From Desulfobacteraceae bacterium (GTDB lineage: Bacteria > Desulfobacterota > Desulfobacteria > Desulfobacterales > Desulfobacteraceae): a stretch of 57,804 nucleotides of DNA. The notes below the pieces were generated by a model that saw nothing but the letters and a program-made list of their open reading frames with translations, was not told the DNA's origin and did not search any database. The stretch lies in the NCBI GenBank assembly GCA_016744295.1, contig JADGEQ010000042.1, forward strand, positions 1-57,804, given 5' to 3'. The position numbers and the translations under genes are program-made. How positions within the stretch are numbered: the stretch's first letter is position 1; each line of letters starts with the position of its first letter. Shown in pieces: positions 1 to 8,232 of this stretch.

Positions 1-111
1 GGAATACTAAGTTTTGACCCAGCTTTTTCAACACCCAGGATCCCATCTTCCTGGTTCTCGGTTAAAAAATAAATTTACAGAAACACGCTTACACTATTGG
101 TTTTTAAAAAT

Positions 112-186
112 TCAATCAGCTTGGCACAGTTCTGGAAAAGCAGTATTCATACCAACTTTGCAAGTTTCATCAACTTGTTTCAACAT
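112..186 (-). CDS. tiny ORF of 24 codons with a strong ribosome binding site
   Basis: An ATG at 184-186 on the minus strand is preceded by AAAAAGGAG at ideal spacing and runs 24 codons (MLKQVDETCKVG...) to a TGA at 112-114. The length is far below any family I recognise. It may be a small peptide or the start of a longer gene cut by frameshift or deletion, because the sequence to its left has no long open frame. Function unknown; low confidence. Confidence 0.25.
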   Translation of the reverse strand: MLKQVDETCKVGMNTAFPELCQAD

Positions 187-486
187 TGTTTTGCTCCTTT
201 TTAGATGGTTAAAATTACTTTTTATATACCAATTATTTTATTATAACTACTTAAAATATCAATATATTTCCCTTAAGTTAAGGACGTTGAATACTCTCGA
301 GTAATTCGATTGAAACTTATGTAAATCTTTGCGCTTATTAAATTTTTATTGTAATGTGAATATGATTTAATACGCGAATGAAACAAGAAGTTCGTGGTAC
401 AATTAATAATAAGTTCTGAAAATCATTTCTTCTGTCCACATCAGTAATTCAAAATAGTATTCGAATTGATAAATGTTTAAGGGTTT
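187..486. other. intergenic, AT-rich, no gene seen
   Basis: About 300 bases between the tiny leftward ORF and the rightward transporter gene. The stretch is AT-rich and presumably holds the two divergent promoters, but I cannot point to a convincing -35/-10 pair. No RNA gene, repeat or strong hairpin was seen. Confidence 0.4.
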
Positions 487-1914
487 ATGAAAAATATAAA
501 AGACAAACACCCTAGTGGATCAACAACCTATTTATGGTTTATTTGTTTGGTTTCGGCCGGCGGAGGATTGTTGTTCGGGTATGATGTCATCGTGGTATCT
601 GGTATCATTCCACAGGTGGTCAGTCAATTCAAATTGACTGCTTTTCAGTTAGAATTTTTAGTAAGCTGTGTTTTATGGGGTAGTGCAATTGGCTCAGGAT
701 TCGGCGGGATAATCTTAGATGCTTTCGGCAGAAAAAAAGTACTTATAATCGCTTCCATCATATTATTTTTTTCAGCCATGGGGAGTAGTATAGCGCCATC
801 AACAGCGTTTTTAATTCTGACTCGTCTACTTGGTGGGATTGGATGTGGATTAGCCACAATAACCTGTCCCCTTTATATTTCTGAGGTTTCGCCGCCAAAC
901 TCTCGTGGTCGCATGGTGACACTTTATCATTTTGCCGTTTGTTTTGGCATTGTAATTTGTGTCTTTGCCAATTGGGCTATTTTCTCTTTTGCAGAGTTAC
1001 ATGTTAACTCTGAGACCATTTCCCCATTTTGGAAATGGTTCGCTGTAGAACAAAATTGGCGAATGATGTTGGTATCACAAGCCTTTCCAGGATTTCTATT
1101 TTTAGTCTGTACATTTTTACTACCGGAAAGCCCGCGATGGTTGATTAAAAATAATCGGAGAGAGGAGGCGGAATCTATCCTTGTAAAAATAAACGGTAAA
1201 AATAGAGCCCAACAGGTTTATTCTGAGATTCGTGACACGGTTCGCCTCGAAAGTCGAATTACATTTTTTGATCTCTTTACTGCCAAGCTTTACAAACCCC
1301 TTTTGTTATCAATTCTTATTTGCATCTTTTCAGAAGCTTGCGGCATTTCTGCTGTCCTTTATTATGGCCCCCAACTTTTTGAGCAAGCTGGATTAAGCCT
1401 TGGTAGATCCCTGGGTGGGTTCTCTATCATCGCGATCGTTCTTTTACTTTTCAATCTTGTGGCTATGCATTTCATAGATACCCTAGGTCGGAGAAAAATG
1501 CTTGCCATTGGTGCCACCGGCGCCATGATTTCTCTTATATCAATCGGAAGTTTATATTTGGTAGAGCAGACAGGCTTTATCATTGTTTTCGCAATAACCG
1601 CATTTGTTGCTTTTTTCGCCTCTTCAATCGGACCTGTGAAGTTTGTAATTCTTTCTGAAATTTTCCCTAATCGCATCCGTGGGAAAGCCATTTCAGTTGG
1701 AACGATTTGCATTTGGCTCACCAGTGCTGCAATCGCACAATTATTTCCAATGATGCGCGAAGTGATGCACACAGGATATATTTTCTTCTTTTTTGCTATA
1801 GACGTAGCAGCATTATTGATGGTCATCAGATTTCTGATGCCGGAAACTAAAGGGCGAACCATCGAGGAGATAGAACGATCTTGGTTATTAGAAAAACAAG
1901 CTAAAGGAATATAG
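487..1914 (+). CDS. MFS transporter, sugar porter family
   Basis: A 475-residue, 12-helix major facilitator of normal length for the sugar porter family (XylE, GalP, GLUT relatives). Family signatures are all present: LLFGYDVIVVSGI in helix 1, GRKKVL in the loop between helices 2 and 3, PESPRWLI after helix 6, the mirrored GRRKM motif in the second half, and a C-terminal PETKGRTIEEIE. It should act in the inner membrane, probably as a proton symporter for a sugar or polyol; the substrate cannot be told from sequence. ATG 487 has only a weak upstream purine stretch (TAAGGG). The next gene, a sensor kinase, follows after 88 bases on the same strand, so the two may be linked, but no function ties them. 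The family assignment is secure, the substrate is not. Confidence 0.9.
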   Translation: MKNIKDKHPSGSTTYLWFICLVSAGGGLLFGYDVIVVSGIIPQVVSQFKLTAFQLEFLVSCVLWGSAIGSGFGGIILDAFGRKKVLIIASIILFFSAMGSSIAPSTAFLILTRLLGGIGCGLATITCPLYISEVSPPNSRGRMVTLYHFAVCFGIVICVFANWAIFSFAELHVNSETISPFWKWFAVEQNWRMMLVSQAFPGFLFLVCTFLLPESPRWLIKNNRREEAESILVKINGKNRAQQVYSEIRDTVRLESRITFFDLFTAKLYKPLLLSILICIFSEACGISAVLYYGPQLFEQAGLSLGRSLGGFSIIAIVLLLFNLVAMHFIDTLGRRKMLAIGATGAMISLISIGSLYLVEQTGFIIVFAITAFVAFFASSIGPVKFVILSEIFPNRIRGKAISVGTICIWLTSAAIAQLFPMMREVMHTGYIFFFFAIDVAALLMVIRFLMPETKGRTIEEIERSWLLEKQAKGI

Positions 1915-2002
1915 TGAACAAGGTTTATAAAATATTTTGTGAATGATTTATAGGGTCATTTTTTAATAAGGGTAAAGAATAAAGTTAATAGGAGAATTTA
2001 AT

Positions 2003-4684
2003 TTGATGATAAAAAGAATTTCCATCCAGCAAATTTTATGTTTTTTTCTTTTCATCGCAATTTTAATATATCCCATATCCTCATCAGTTGCAGTCGAAGA
2101 TGTAACGCTCCAGCTGAAATGGACACATCAATTTCAATTTGCAGGATATTATGCCGCCATTGAAAAAGGATATTATAAACAAAAAGATTTGAATGTTACC
2201 TTAGTTGAAGGAAAACCAGGAAAAAATGAAGTTGATGAGGTAATTTCAGGACGAGCAAACTTTGGTGTAGGGATGTCAGATCTCCTTCTTGCAAGACTCA
2301 AGGGAAAATCCGTTGTCATTTTAGCAAATATTTTTCAGCATTCACCGAGTGTACTTATGACGATGAAAGAATCTGGGATTTCATCACCGCAAGATTTGTT
2401 TGGCAAAAGAGTAATGATGGTTTCAGGCTATAAATCTGCAGAACTGCAGGCCATGTTGACGAATGAAGGCATACCCGCTGATAAGGTAAATATACTTAAA
2501 CCAAGTTGGAAATTGGATGATTTAATTGACGGTAAGACTGAAGCAATGGCCGGCTATATTTCTTCTGCCCCGTATTTCTTACAAAAAAAGAACCTACCAT
2601 ATGTAATCATTTTCCCAAAATCATATGGAATAGATTTCTATGGTGACAATTTGTTTACTTCAGAACAAGAAATTGAGCATCACCCAGATCGTGTAAAAGC
2701 ATTCATGGAAGCCAGCTTAAAAGGGTGGCAATATGCATTGAAAAATTCAGAAGAAATCATCGACATCATTTTATTAAAATATACAGTGGGTAGAAAAAAT
2801 TTAACGAAAGAATTTCTTATTAATGAAGCATCGGTTTATCAAAACCTTATTTTACCTGACTTTGTAAAGATCGGCCATATAAATCCTGGACGCTGGAAAC
2901 ATATTGCCGATACGTATGCGAAATTGGGCATGATAGATAAAGATTATTCTTTGAAAGGTCTAATATATAATCCGGTTATCGGAAAGTTTGACTGGGGGCA
3001 TTGGGCTGTTAAAAGTGGAATTGGAGCCATTCTCTTCGCTTTTGGATTGGTGATATTTTTAGTGTTTGTAAACCGTCGAATAAATAAAGAAATTGCAGTG
3101 CGGAAACAAGTTGAAATTGAATTGAAAAAGAGTGAAGAGTTGTTCAGAACAGTATTCGAACAATCGGGAGGCTATTGCATGATACTCAAGCCCTCTGACA
3201 GTGGTATTCCTACAATCCTTGATGTAAACGAAGCTGCCTGCAAAGCACATGACTATCATCGAGATGAAATGATTGGAAGACCCGTTGCGGATCTTGATGA
3301 TGAAGAAGGTAAACGATTATGCATTGAAAGGACTCAACTTATAATGTCGGGGAATCCATTTGTAACAGAGACCAATCATGTTCGAAAAGATGGTTCGATA
3401 TTTCCCGTAATTGTTTATGCAAATATTGTTCAGTTTGGAGATAAAGAACCACTTATAGTGACAACTGAATTTGATATCAGCGACAAAAAGAAAGCAGAAA
3501 CTGAAAGAAAATCTTTGGAAAATCGACTCCATCAGGCTCAAAAAATAGAATCCGTTGGACAATTAGCGGGTGGGATAGCACACGATTTTAACAATATTTT
3601 ATACCCAATTCTAGGTTTTACTCAAATGGTCATAGATGATCTTCCCAGAACTCATAAGGTGCAGGAAGACCTGAAAGACATATTAGACGGTGCAAAAAGA
3701 GCAAAGGATTTAGTTAAACGAATTCTTTTATTCTCAAGACAAAAGGAACAGATTCTTGAACCAATAATGATAAGACCTGTAATTGAAGAAACCCTTAAAC
3801 TGATGAGGTCATCTATTCCTGCCAACATAAGAATTCAGCAAGATCTATATAATGATAAAGATTATATTTTGTGCGATCCTACTGAAATTCATGAGATTGT
3901 AATGAATCTTTGTACTAACGCATATCATGCAATTGAAAATGATGATGGCATAATAACAATTGGTCTGAATAAAATTAAACCGCCAGATGAATTAAACTTA
4001 AAATCGGTTGATTATGTTTGTTTAAGTGTTAGTGATAATGGTATGGGGATTCCACCAGAAAAAATTGATAAAATATTTGAACCGTATTTTACAACCAAGG
4101 ATATAGGAAAAGGATCGGGCTTAGGCTTGTCTGTCGTCCATGGAATTGTTCAAAATTATGATGGTGCAATACAAGTGGAAAGTGATTCTGGCAGCGGAAC
4201 AGCGCTTAATATCTTTTTACCAGTAACACCAACTCCAGATAAGGATAATTTAAAGCAAGGTTCTCTAAACTCATTGGCAGGCAATGAAAGAATATTATTT
4301 GTGGATGACGAACCAACCATTGTAAAATTTGCTGTTAAAGCACTTGAAAGGAAAGGATATAATGTAACTGGTATGCAAAACCCTCTCGAAGCATTATCGC
4401 TATTAAAATCAAACCCCTTCGATTATGACCTTGTTGTAACGGATATGGCCATGCCAGGCATGGTTGGAAGCAGATTAGCCAAAAAAATATTGGAAGTCCA
4501 ACCCGATATGCCTATCATTATTTGTTCAGGCTACAGTCAAAGATTAGATACTCTAAAAGCAGTTGAACTCAATATTCAGGCATTCATCGATAAACCTCTT
4601 TTAATAGAGGATTTAATGGTGACTGTAAGGAACGTCTTAGACCAATCATCGGGAGATATTAATGGAAAAAATATTGATAATTGA
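2003..4684 (+). CDS. hybrid sensor histidine kinase with NMT1/THI5-like periplasmic sensor, PAS and receiver
   Basis: Domains in order (893 aa): signal peptide to about residue 30; a substrate-binding-protein domain of the NMT1/THI5 (SsuA/ThiY-like) type at 33-325, with the typical opening LQLKWTHQFQFAGYYAA; one membrane helix at about 338-356; PAS at 375-495; HisKA with phospho-acceptor His527 (GGIAHDFNN); HATPase with DNGMGIPPEK and GSGLGLS boxes; and a C-terminal receiver with Asp814 and Lys864. Such sensors bind a small ligand outside and relay phosphate from His to the internal Asp. The ligand is unknown; relatives bind thiamine-pyrimidine precursors, sulfonates or nitrate. The start is TTG 2003 or ATG 2006, both behind AGGAGA. 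The 3' end overlaps the next response regulator by 23 bases, so the two are translationally coupled. Confidence 0.9.
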   Translation: MMIKRISIQQILCFFLFIAILIYPISSSVAVEDVTLQLKWTHQFQFAGYYAAIEKGYYKQKDLNVTLVEGKPGKNEVDEVISGRANFGVGMSDLLLARLKGKSVVILANIFQHSPSVLMTMKESGISSPQDLFGKRVMMVSGYKSAELQAMLTNEGIPADKVNILKPSWKLDDLIDGKTEAMAGYISSAPYFLQKKNLPYVIIFPKSYGIDFYGDNLFTSEQEIEHHPDRVKAFMEASLKGWQYALKNSEEIIDIILLKYTVGRKNLTKEFLINEASVYQNLILPDFVKIGHINPGRWKHIADTYAKLGMIDKDYSLKGLIYNPVIGKFDWGHWAVKSGIGAILFAFGLVIFLVFVNRRINKEIAVRKQVEIELKKSEELFRTVFEQSGGYCMILKPSDSGIPTILDVNEAACKAHDYHRDEMIGRPVADLDDEEGKRLCIERTQLIMSGNPFVTETNHVRKDGSIFPVIVYANIVQFGDKEPLIVTTEFDISDKKKAETERKSLENRLHQAQKIESVGQLAGGIAHDFNNILYPILGFTQMVIDDLPRTHKVQEDLKDILDGAKRAKDLVKRILLFSRQKEQILEPIMIRPVIEETLKLMRSSIPANIRIQQDLYNDKDYILCDPTEIHEIVMNLCTNAYHAIENDDGIITIGLNKIKPPDELNLKSVDYVCLSVSDNGMGIPPEKIDKIFEPYFTTKDIGKGSGLGLSVVHGIVQNYDGAIQVESDSGSGTALNIFLPVTPTPDKDNLKQGSLNSLAGNERILFVDDEPTIVKFAVKALERKGYNVTGMQNPLEALSLLKSNPFDYDLVVTDMAMPGMVGSRLAKKILEVQPDMPIIICSGYSQRLDTLKAVELNIQAFIDKPLLIEDLMVTVRNVLDQSSGDINGKNIDN

Positions 4685-5027
4685 CGATGAAGCTCCCATT
4701 AGAAAAATGTTGAAAAAATTTCTTGAGAAAAACAACTATCAAGTATGGGAAGCAGATAACGGAAAATGGGGTATCGAGTCTTATAAAAAAAATAATCCAG
4801 ATCTAATAATCACCGATCTCATAATGCCTGAAAAAGAGGGTCTGGAATCTATTAGAAAATTGAAAGAACTTAACCCTGATGTCAAAATCATTGCAATATC
4901 TGGTGGTGGAATTACTGATCCAAAAATGTATCTGGACCTTGCAACTAAATTTGGGGCTTTACGCTCATTTGAAAAATCAGTTGATAATGAAATGCTTATT
5001 TCAACAATAAAAGAAATTCTTTTATAA
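4662..5027 (+). CDS. single-domain response regulator
   Basis: A 121-residue stand-alone receiver with no output domain. The acidic pair (IIDDE), phospho-acceptor Asp52 (TDLIMP), the switch Ser (AISGG) and the conserved Lys105 are visible. The residue after the lysine is Ser rather than the usual Pro (FEKSV), a change that is uncommon and could alter beta5-alpha5 geometry. It starts inside the 3' end of the hybrid kinase, overlapping by 23 bases, so it is almost certainly its partner, either as a shuttle or a phosphate sink. The true output is not in this window. Confidence 0.9.
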   Translation: MEKILIIDDEAPIRKMLKKFLEKNNYQVWEADNGKWGIESYKKNNPDLIITDLIMPEKEGLESIRKLKELNPDVKIIAISGGGITDPKMYLDLATKFGALRSFEKSVDNEMLISTIKEILL

Positions 5028-5076
5028 CCAAACTATTCTTGGAGGATTTTAAGGTAGTAAAAACCCAATTGTGTAC

Positions 5077-5261
5077 AGGCCTAGGACCGCAAATTTTATA
5101 ATTTGAACGCAATAGCTTGCCTTTTGGCCCATCTACCGCCTTGCATCAAAGGTCAAATAGGCCTGCTATTAAACCTTTAATGCGCCTTGTAGATGAACCA
5201 CCAGATTTTAAAGATTGGCCTGGGCTATTTAGGTTCTTATTTCATCTGCAGTCCTAAGCCT
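5077..5261. repeat. 185-bp imperfect fold-back element
   Basis: The two halves are inverted copies around a 5-base centre at 5161-5165. Matches seen by eye: 5077-5091 against 5247-5261 (13 of 15 paired), CATCTAC with (G)CATCAAAGGT against ACCTTTAATGC with GTAGATG, and AATAG/CTATT next to the loop. The unpaired positions I checked are C:A on the plus strand, which would be G:U wobbles in a minus-strand RNA. That is compatible with a structured RNA read leftward, but a MITE-like mobile palindrome fits equally well. No open frame covers it. It fills most of the 406-base gap between the response regulator and the Cys-cluster gene. Confidence 0.6.
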
Positions 5262-5433
5262 ACTCTGCAAATTCAAATAACACTAAAATATGATCTTCTT
5301 TAATGAATAATGTTCAGCGAGAATTGCTGGTACGATATCCATGGGTTTGACTGTTTCGAAAAATTGGGGTAAATGGATTCTCAGTGGGATAAAAAAATGT
5401 TATAAAAAGAGAATGTATTAAAAGAAGGATGCA

Positions 5434-6111
5434 ATGGTTTTGCTCAAAAAATCTCCACCCCAGTTTCAAAATATTGGAATATTAGAAAAGATATACCCGC
5501 TTTACGAAAAAGCCATGGCTGAAACCAAAGTGGTGTGCCGGGAAAAATGTGCAGATTGCTGTACCTGTAATGTGGTTGTCACCAGCCTGGAAACGGCTTT
5601 TATTCTTCACTCTATGGATACGGAATCACTGGCAGATTTAAAACAGCGACTGGAAGAAAAGTTTCCCGTTAAACGGTATATCCCGAAAATGACCACCAAT
5701 CAGTTTGCAGCCTATTGCCTGTCCGGGCAGGAAATACCCGACGAAGAGAATAATCCGGACTGGGGGAAATGTCCTTTTCTGGAAGAGGATTGCTGTACCC
5801 TGTATCTGCTAAGGCCCTTTGGATGCCGGAGCATGATGTCCCAGGTTAATTGCGGTAAAACCGGATATGCCCAGGTGCCTCCCCTGGCCTTGACCATTAC
5901 CAATATTTTTTTGCAGTATATTGAGCACCTGGATTATAAGGGATTTTCCGGTAACTTGTCGGATATGCTGGCCCTGGATATTCATAATTATGAAAAGCCT
6001 GATACCCCCCGGCTGTTCATCCGCAATATGAAAATACCGAGGTTGATGGTTCCCCCCGAACACCGAAGTGCTGTGGCCCCTCTTCTCAAACAGATAGCAG
6101 CCTTGACTTAA
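5434..6111 (+). CDS. YkgJ-type zinc/iron-chelating cysteine-cluster protein
   Basis: A 225-residue soluble protein. Its N-terminal part carries a dense cysteine motif (CREKCADCCTC, about residues 32-42), and the middle carries CPFL..DCCTLY and RPFGCR, the layout of the CxxCxxCC (YkgJ, UPF0153) family, which binds a metal or Fe-S centre; the biochemical role of the family is not settled. ATG 5434 follows GAAGGA at good spacing. A modest promoter (TTGACT at 5347-5352, TAAATG at 5370-5375, 17-base spacer) lies upstream. The gene lies between a fold-back element and purH, and nothing in the neighbourhood gives it a specific job. Confidence 0.8.
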   Translation: MVLLKKSPPQFQNIGILEKIYPLYEKAMAETKVVCREKCADCCTCNVVVTSLETAFILHSMDTESLADLKQRLEEKFPVKRYIPKMTTNQFAAYCLSGQEIPDEENNPDWGKCPFLEEDCCTLYLLRPFGCRSMMSQVNCGKTGYAQVPPLALTITNIFLQYIEHLDYKGFSGNLSDMLALDIHNYEKPDTPRLFIRNMKIPRLMVPPEHRSAVAPLLKQIAALT

Positions 6112-6211
6112 GCTGTTTAAATATACTAAATATCAGTTCAATATAAGTGATGATTAAATTTTTTATGAATGGACAAGAGGTTTATATCAATAAGACAAGA
6201 AAGGATGGGTC

Positions 6212-6895
6212 ATGGGAAAAAATGTGGTAGACAAGATTGATGACCAGGTAAAAATCAACACCATGTTGGTGAGTGTGTCAGACAAATCCGGACTTGGGGA
6301 GTTCATCCCCGGCATGGTGGCCTTGAATCCAGATATAAGGATTCTGTCAACCGGTGGAACCCACGGGAGAATTAAGGAAATTTTAGGCGACAAGGCCGAT
6401 GATTGTTTAAAACAGGTTTCCGAATATACAGGGCAGCCTGAAACCCAGGGCGGGCTTGTGAAAACCCTTGATTTTAAAATTTATCTGGGGATATTAACAG
6501 AAACCTATAATGATGCCCATCAAAAAGATTTGAAACGAACCAATGCCATGACCATTGATATGGTGGTGGTCAACCTGTATCCCTTTAGTGAAACCATTGC
6601 AAAAAAGGGGGTAACCCTGGAAGATGCCAGGGGGAATATTGATATTGGCGGCCCCACCATGATACGGGCATCTGCCAAAAATTTTATCCGGGTGGCATCG
6701 GTGGTGGATCCTTTATCCTACCCGGCGATTTTGGCCAGGTTGAAAGAGCAAAACGGCTCTCTTTCTCTGGAAGACCGGTTTGAATTGTCCAAAAAGGCAT
6801 TTGATCATACTGCCGTTTATGATAAAAATATTGCCGATTATCTGGCCCAACAATCGTTAACCCAAGTTCAAGCTTGCTATACATCAGGAGAATAA
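6212..6895 (+). CDS. IMP cyclohydrolase (N-terminal half of PurH as a separate protein)
   Basis: The 227 residues match the MGS-like IMP cyclohydrolase domain that forms the first 200 residues of bifunctional PurH. It closes the ring of FAICAR to give IMP, the last step of purine synthesis. Visible signatures are STGGTHGRIKE, GGLVKTLDFKIYLGIL, VVVNLYPF and GGPTMIRASAKN. Residues 198-227 form a short tail without the transformylase domain, which starts afresh 3 bases downstream in its own gene. RBS AAAGGATGG precedes ATG 6212. The two cistrons together restore normal PurH function; the split looks genuine because each half has its own ribosome binding site and start. Confidence 0.9.
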   Translation: MGKNVVDKIDDQVKINTMLVSVSDKSGLGEFIPGMVALNPDIRILSTGGTHGRIKEILGDKADDCLKQVSEYTGQPETQGGLVKTLDFKIYLGILTETYNDAHQKDLKRTNAMTIDMVVVNLYPFSETIAKKGVTLEDARGNIDIGGPTMIRASAKNFIRVASVVDPLSYPAILARLKEQNGSLSLEDRFELSKKAFDHTAVYDKNIADYLAQQSLTQVQACYTSGE

Positions 6896-6898
6896 GTC

Positions 6899-8149
6899 AT
6901 GTCCAAAGATCTGAAACAGATGTACAAGACCATCATGGATGATAATTTCACCCCGCAGATGGAAGTTTCTTTTGTGGATGGTAGTTCCCGCCAAACCCTT
7001 TTTTATGAAAAGGTCTCCTGGGTCATAGAGGGGGTGAACAAGGGGCTTCGCTATGGGGAAAATCCGGGTCAGGAAGCCGCCTTATACAGGCTTGTCAACG
7101 GAAATTTGACCCTTGGGGATGCCCGGACCATTATGTCGGGAAAACATCTGGTCTCGGACATTGAACTGCTCCAGTCGGGAAAGCATCCGGGAAAAACCAA
7201 TCTGACCGATGCAGATAACGCCCTGAATATCTTGAGATATTTTACCGATACTCCCTGTGCTGTCATTGTCAAACATAACAACCCCTGCGGAGCTGCCCGG
7301 GCAGACAGCCTGGAAGAGGCCTATGCAAAAGCCTATATGGCAGACCGCATCGCAGCCTTTGGCGGTTGTATCGCTTTGAACAAATCCTGTGACAGGGCCA
7401 CGGCCGAAGCCATTGCCAGCCAGTATGCGGAAGTTGTGGTGGCCCCGGACTTTGAAGAGGGGGTTCTGGATATTCTTGGGGCTAGAAAAAATCTCCGGGT
7501 GATCCGGATCAACGCCATTGACAAGCTTCAGTCCTATATTGGTGAACGGGTGATCGATTTTAAGAGCCTCATGGACGGCGGTATTGTGGCCCAGTGGTCC
7601 TTTGTGCCGGAAACATTGAAAAAACAGGATCTGGTCACGGCGGCAACTGAACATAAGGGAGAAACGATTCGTATCAACCGGGAACCCACGGACCAGGAAT
7701 ATGAGGACATGCTTTTTGGATGGCTGGTGGAATCGGGCATCACCTCCAATTCGGTTATCTATGTAAAGGACAATGCAACTATAGGGATTGGCACCGGGGA
7801 GCAGGACAGGGTTGGTGTGGCGGAAATAGCTGTGGACAAAGCCTATCGAAAACTTTGTGACCGGTATTGCTTTGAACGTCACCAGACAGGGTTTGCCGAA
7901 TGTACAGATCCGGACCTGCGGGCTCAAATTGAAAGTGATGTGGAAAAGGTAAAAGGCGGACTTGCGGGATCTGCCATGATTTCCGATGCGTTCTTCCCCT
8001 TCAGGGACGGCATTGATGTGGGACTCAAACAGGGGGTAACAGCAGTTGTACAGCCAGGCGGGTCCATGAATGACTACCAGTCCATCACTGCTTGCAATGA
8101 GAATGATGCCACCATGGTTTACACCGGACAAAGAAGTTTCAAACACTAG
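6899..8149 (+). CDS. AICAR transformylase (C-terminal half of PurH as a separate protein)
   Basis: The 416 residues correspond to the transformylase domain of PurH, which transfers a formyl group from 10-formyl-THF to AICAR. Recognisable blocks are GLRYGENPGQEAALYR, the catalytic VKHNNPCGAA region, AFGGCIALN, FFPFRDGID and the terminal QPGGSMNDYQSI. ATG 6899 has AGGAG about 7 bases upstream, inside the end of the cyclohydrolase gene (3-base gap). It forms a two-gene operon ending at a strong hairpin terminator. The first 40 residues extend past the canonical transformylase start and may fold as a linker. Confidence 0.92.
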   Translation: MSKDLKQMYKTIMDDNFTPQMEVSFVDGSSRQTLFYEKVSWVIEGVNKGLRYGENPGQEAALYRLVNGNLTLGDARTIMSGKHLVSDIELLQSGKHPGKTNLTDADNALNILRYFTDTPCAVIVKHNNPCGAARADSLEEAYAKAYMADRIAAFGGCIALNKSCDRATAEAIASQYAEVVVAPDFEEGVLDILGARKNLRVIRINAIDKLQSYIGERVIDFKSLMDGGIVAQWSFVPETLKKQDLVTAATEHKGETIRINREPTDQEYEDMLFGWLVESGITSNSVIYVKDNATIGIGTGEQDRVGVAEIAVDKAYRKLCDRYCFERHQTGFAECTDPDLRAQIESDVEKVKGGLAGSAMISDAFFPFRDGIDVGLKQGVTAVVQPGGSMNDYQSITACNENDATMVYTGQRSFKH

Positions 8150-8171
8150 AATCTTTCTTGATATATTAGAT

Positions 8172-8215
8172 ATTTAACAGCCCGGGGCATGGGTTTGCCT
8201 CCCGGGCTGTTAAAT
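8172..8215. terminator. bidirectional intrinsic terminator
   Basis: A perfect 15-bp inverted repeat (ATTTAACAGCCCGGG at 8172-8186 and its complement at 8201-8215) with a 14-base loop. It lies between the convergent purine operon and the leftward acyl-CoA synthetase gene. The GC-rich stem flanked by A/T on both sides fits termination in both directions. Confidence 0.85.
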
Positions 8216-8232
8216 GTAAAACAAGGATTCGC

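Noticed and set aside
5077..5261. Large palindrome considered as a fourth attC site
   Set aside because: Its ends lack the AAC/GTT boxes, and no cassette-like gene abuts it.
7082..8146. 354-codon open frame antisense to the AICAR transformylase gene
   Set aside because: It mirrors a well-recognised gene, has no family signature and no ribosome binding site; a shadow of codon bias.
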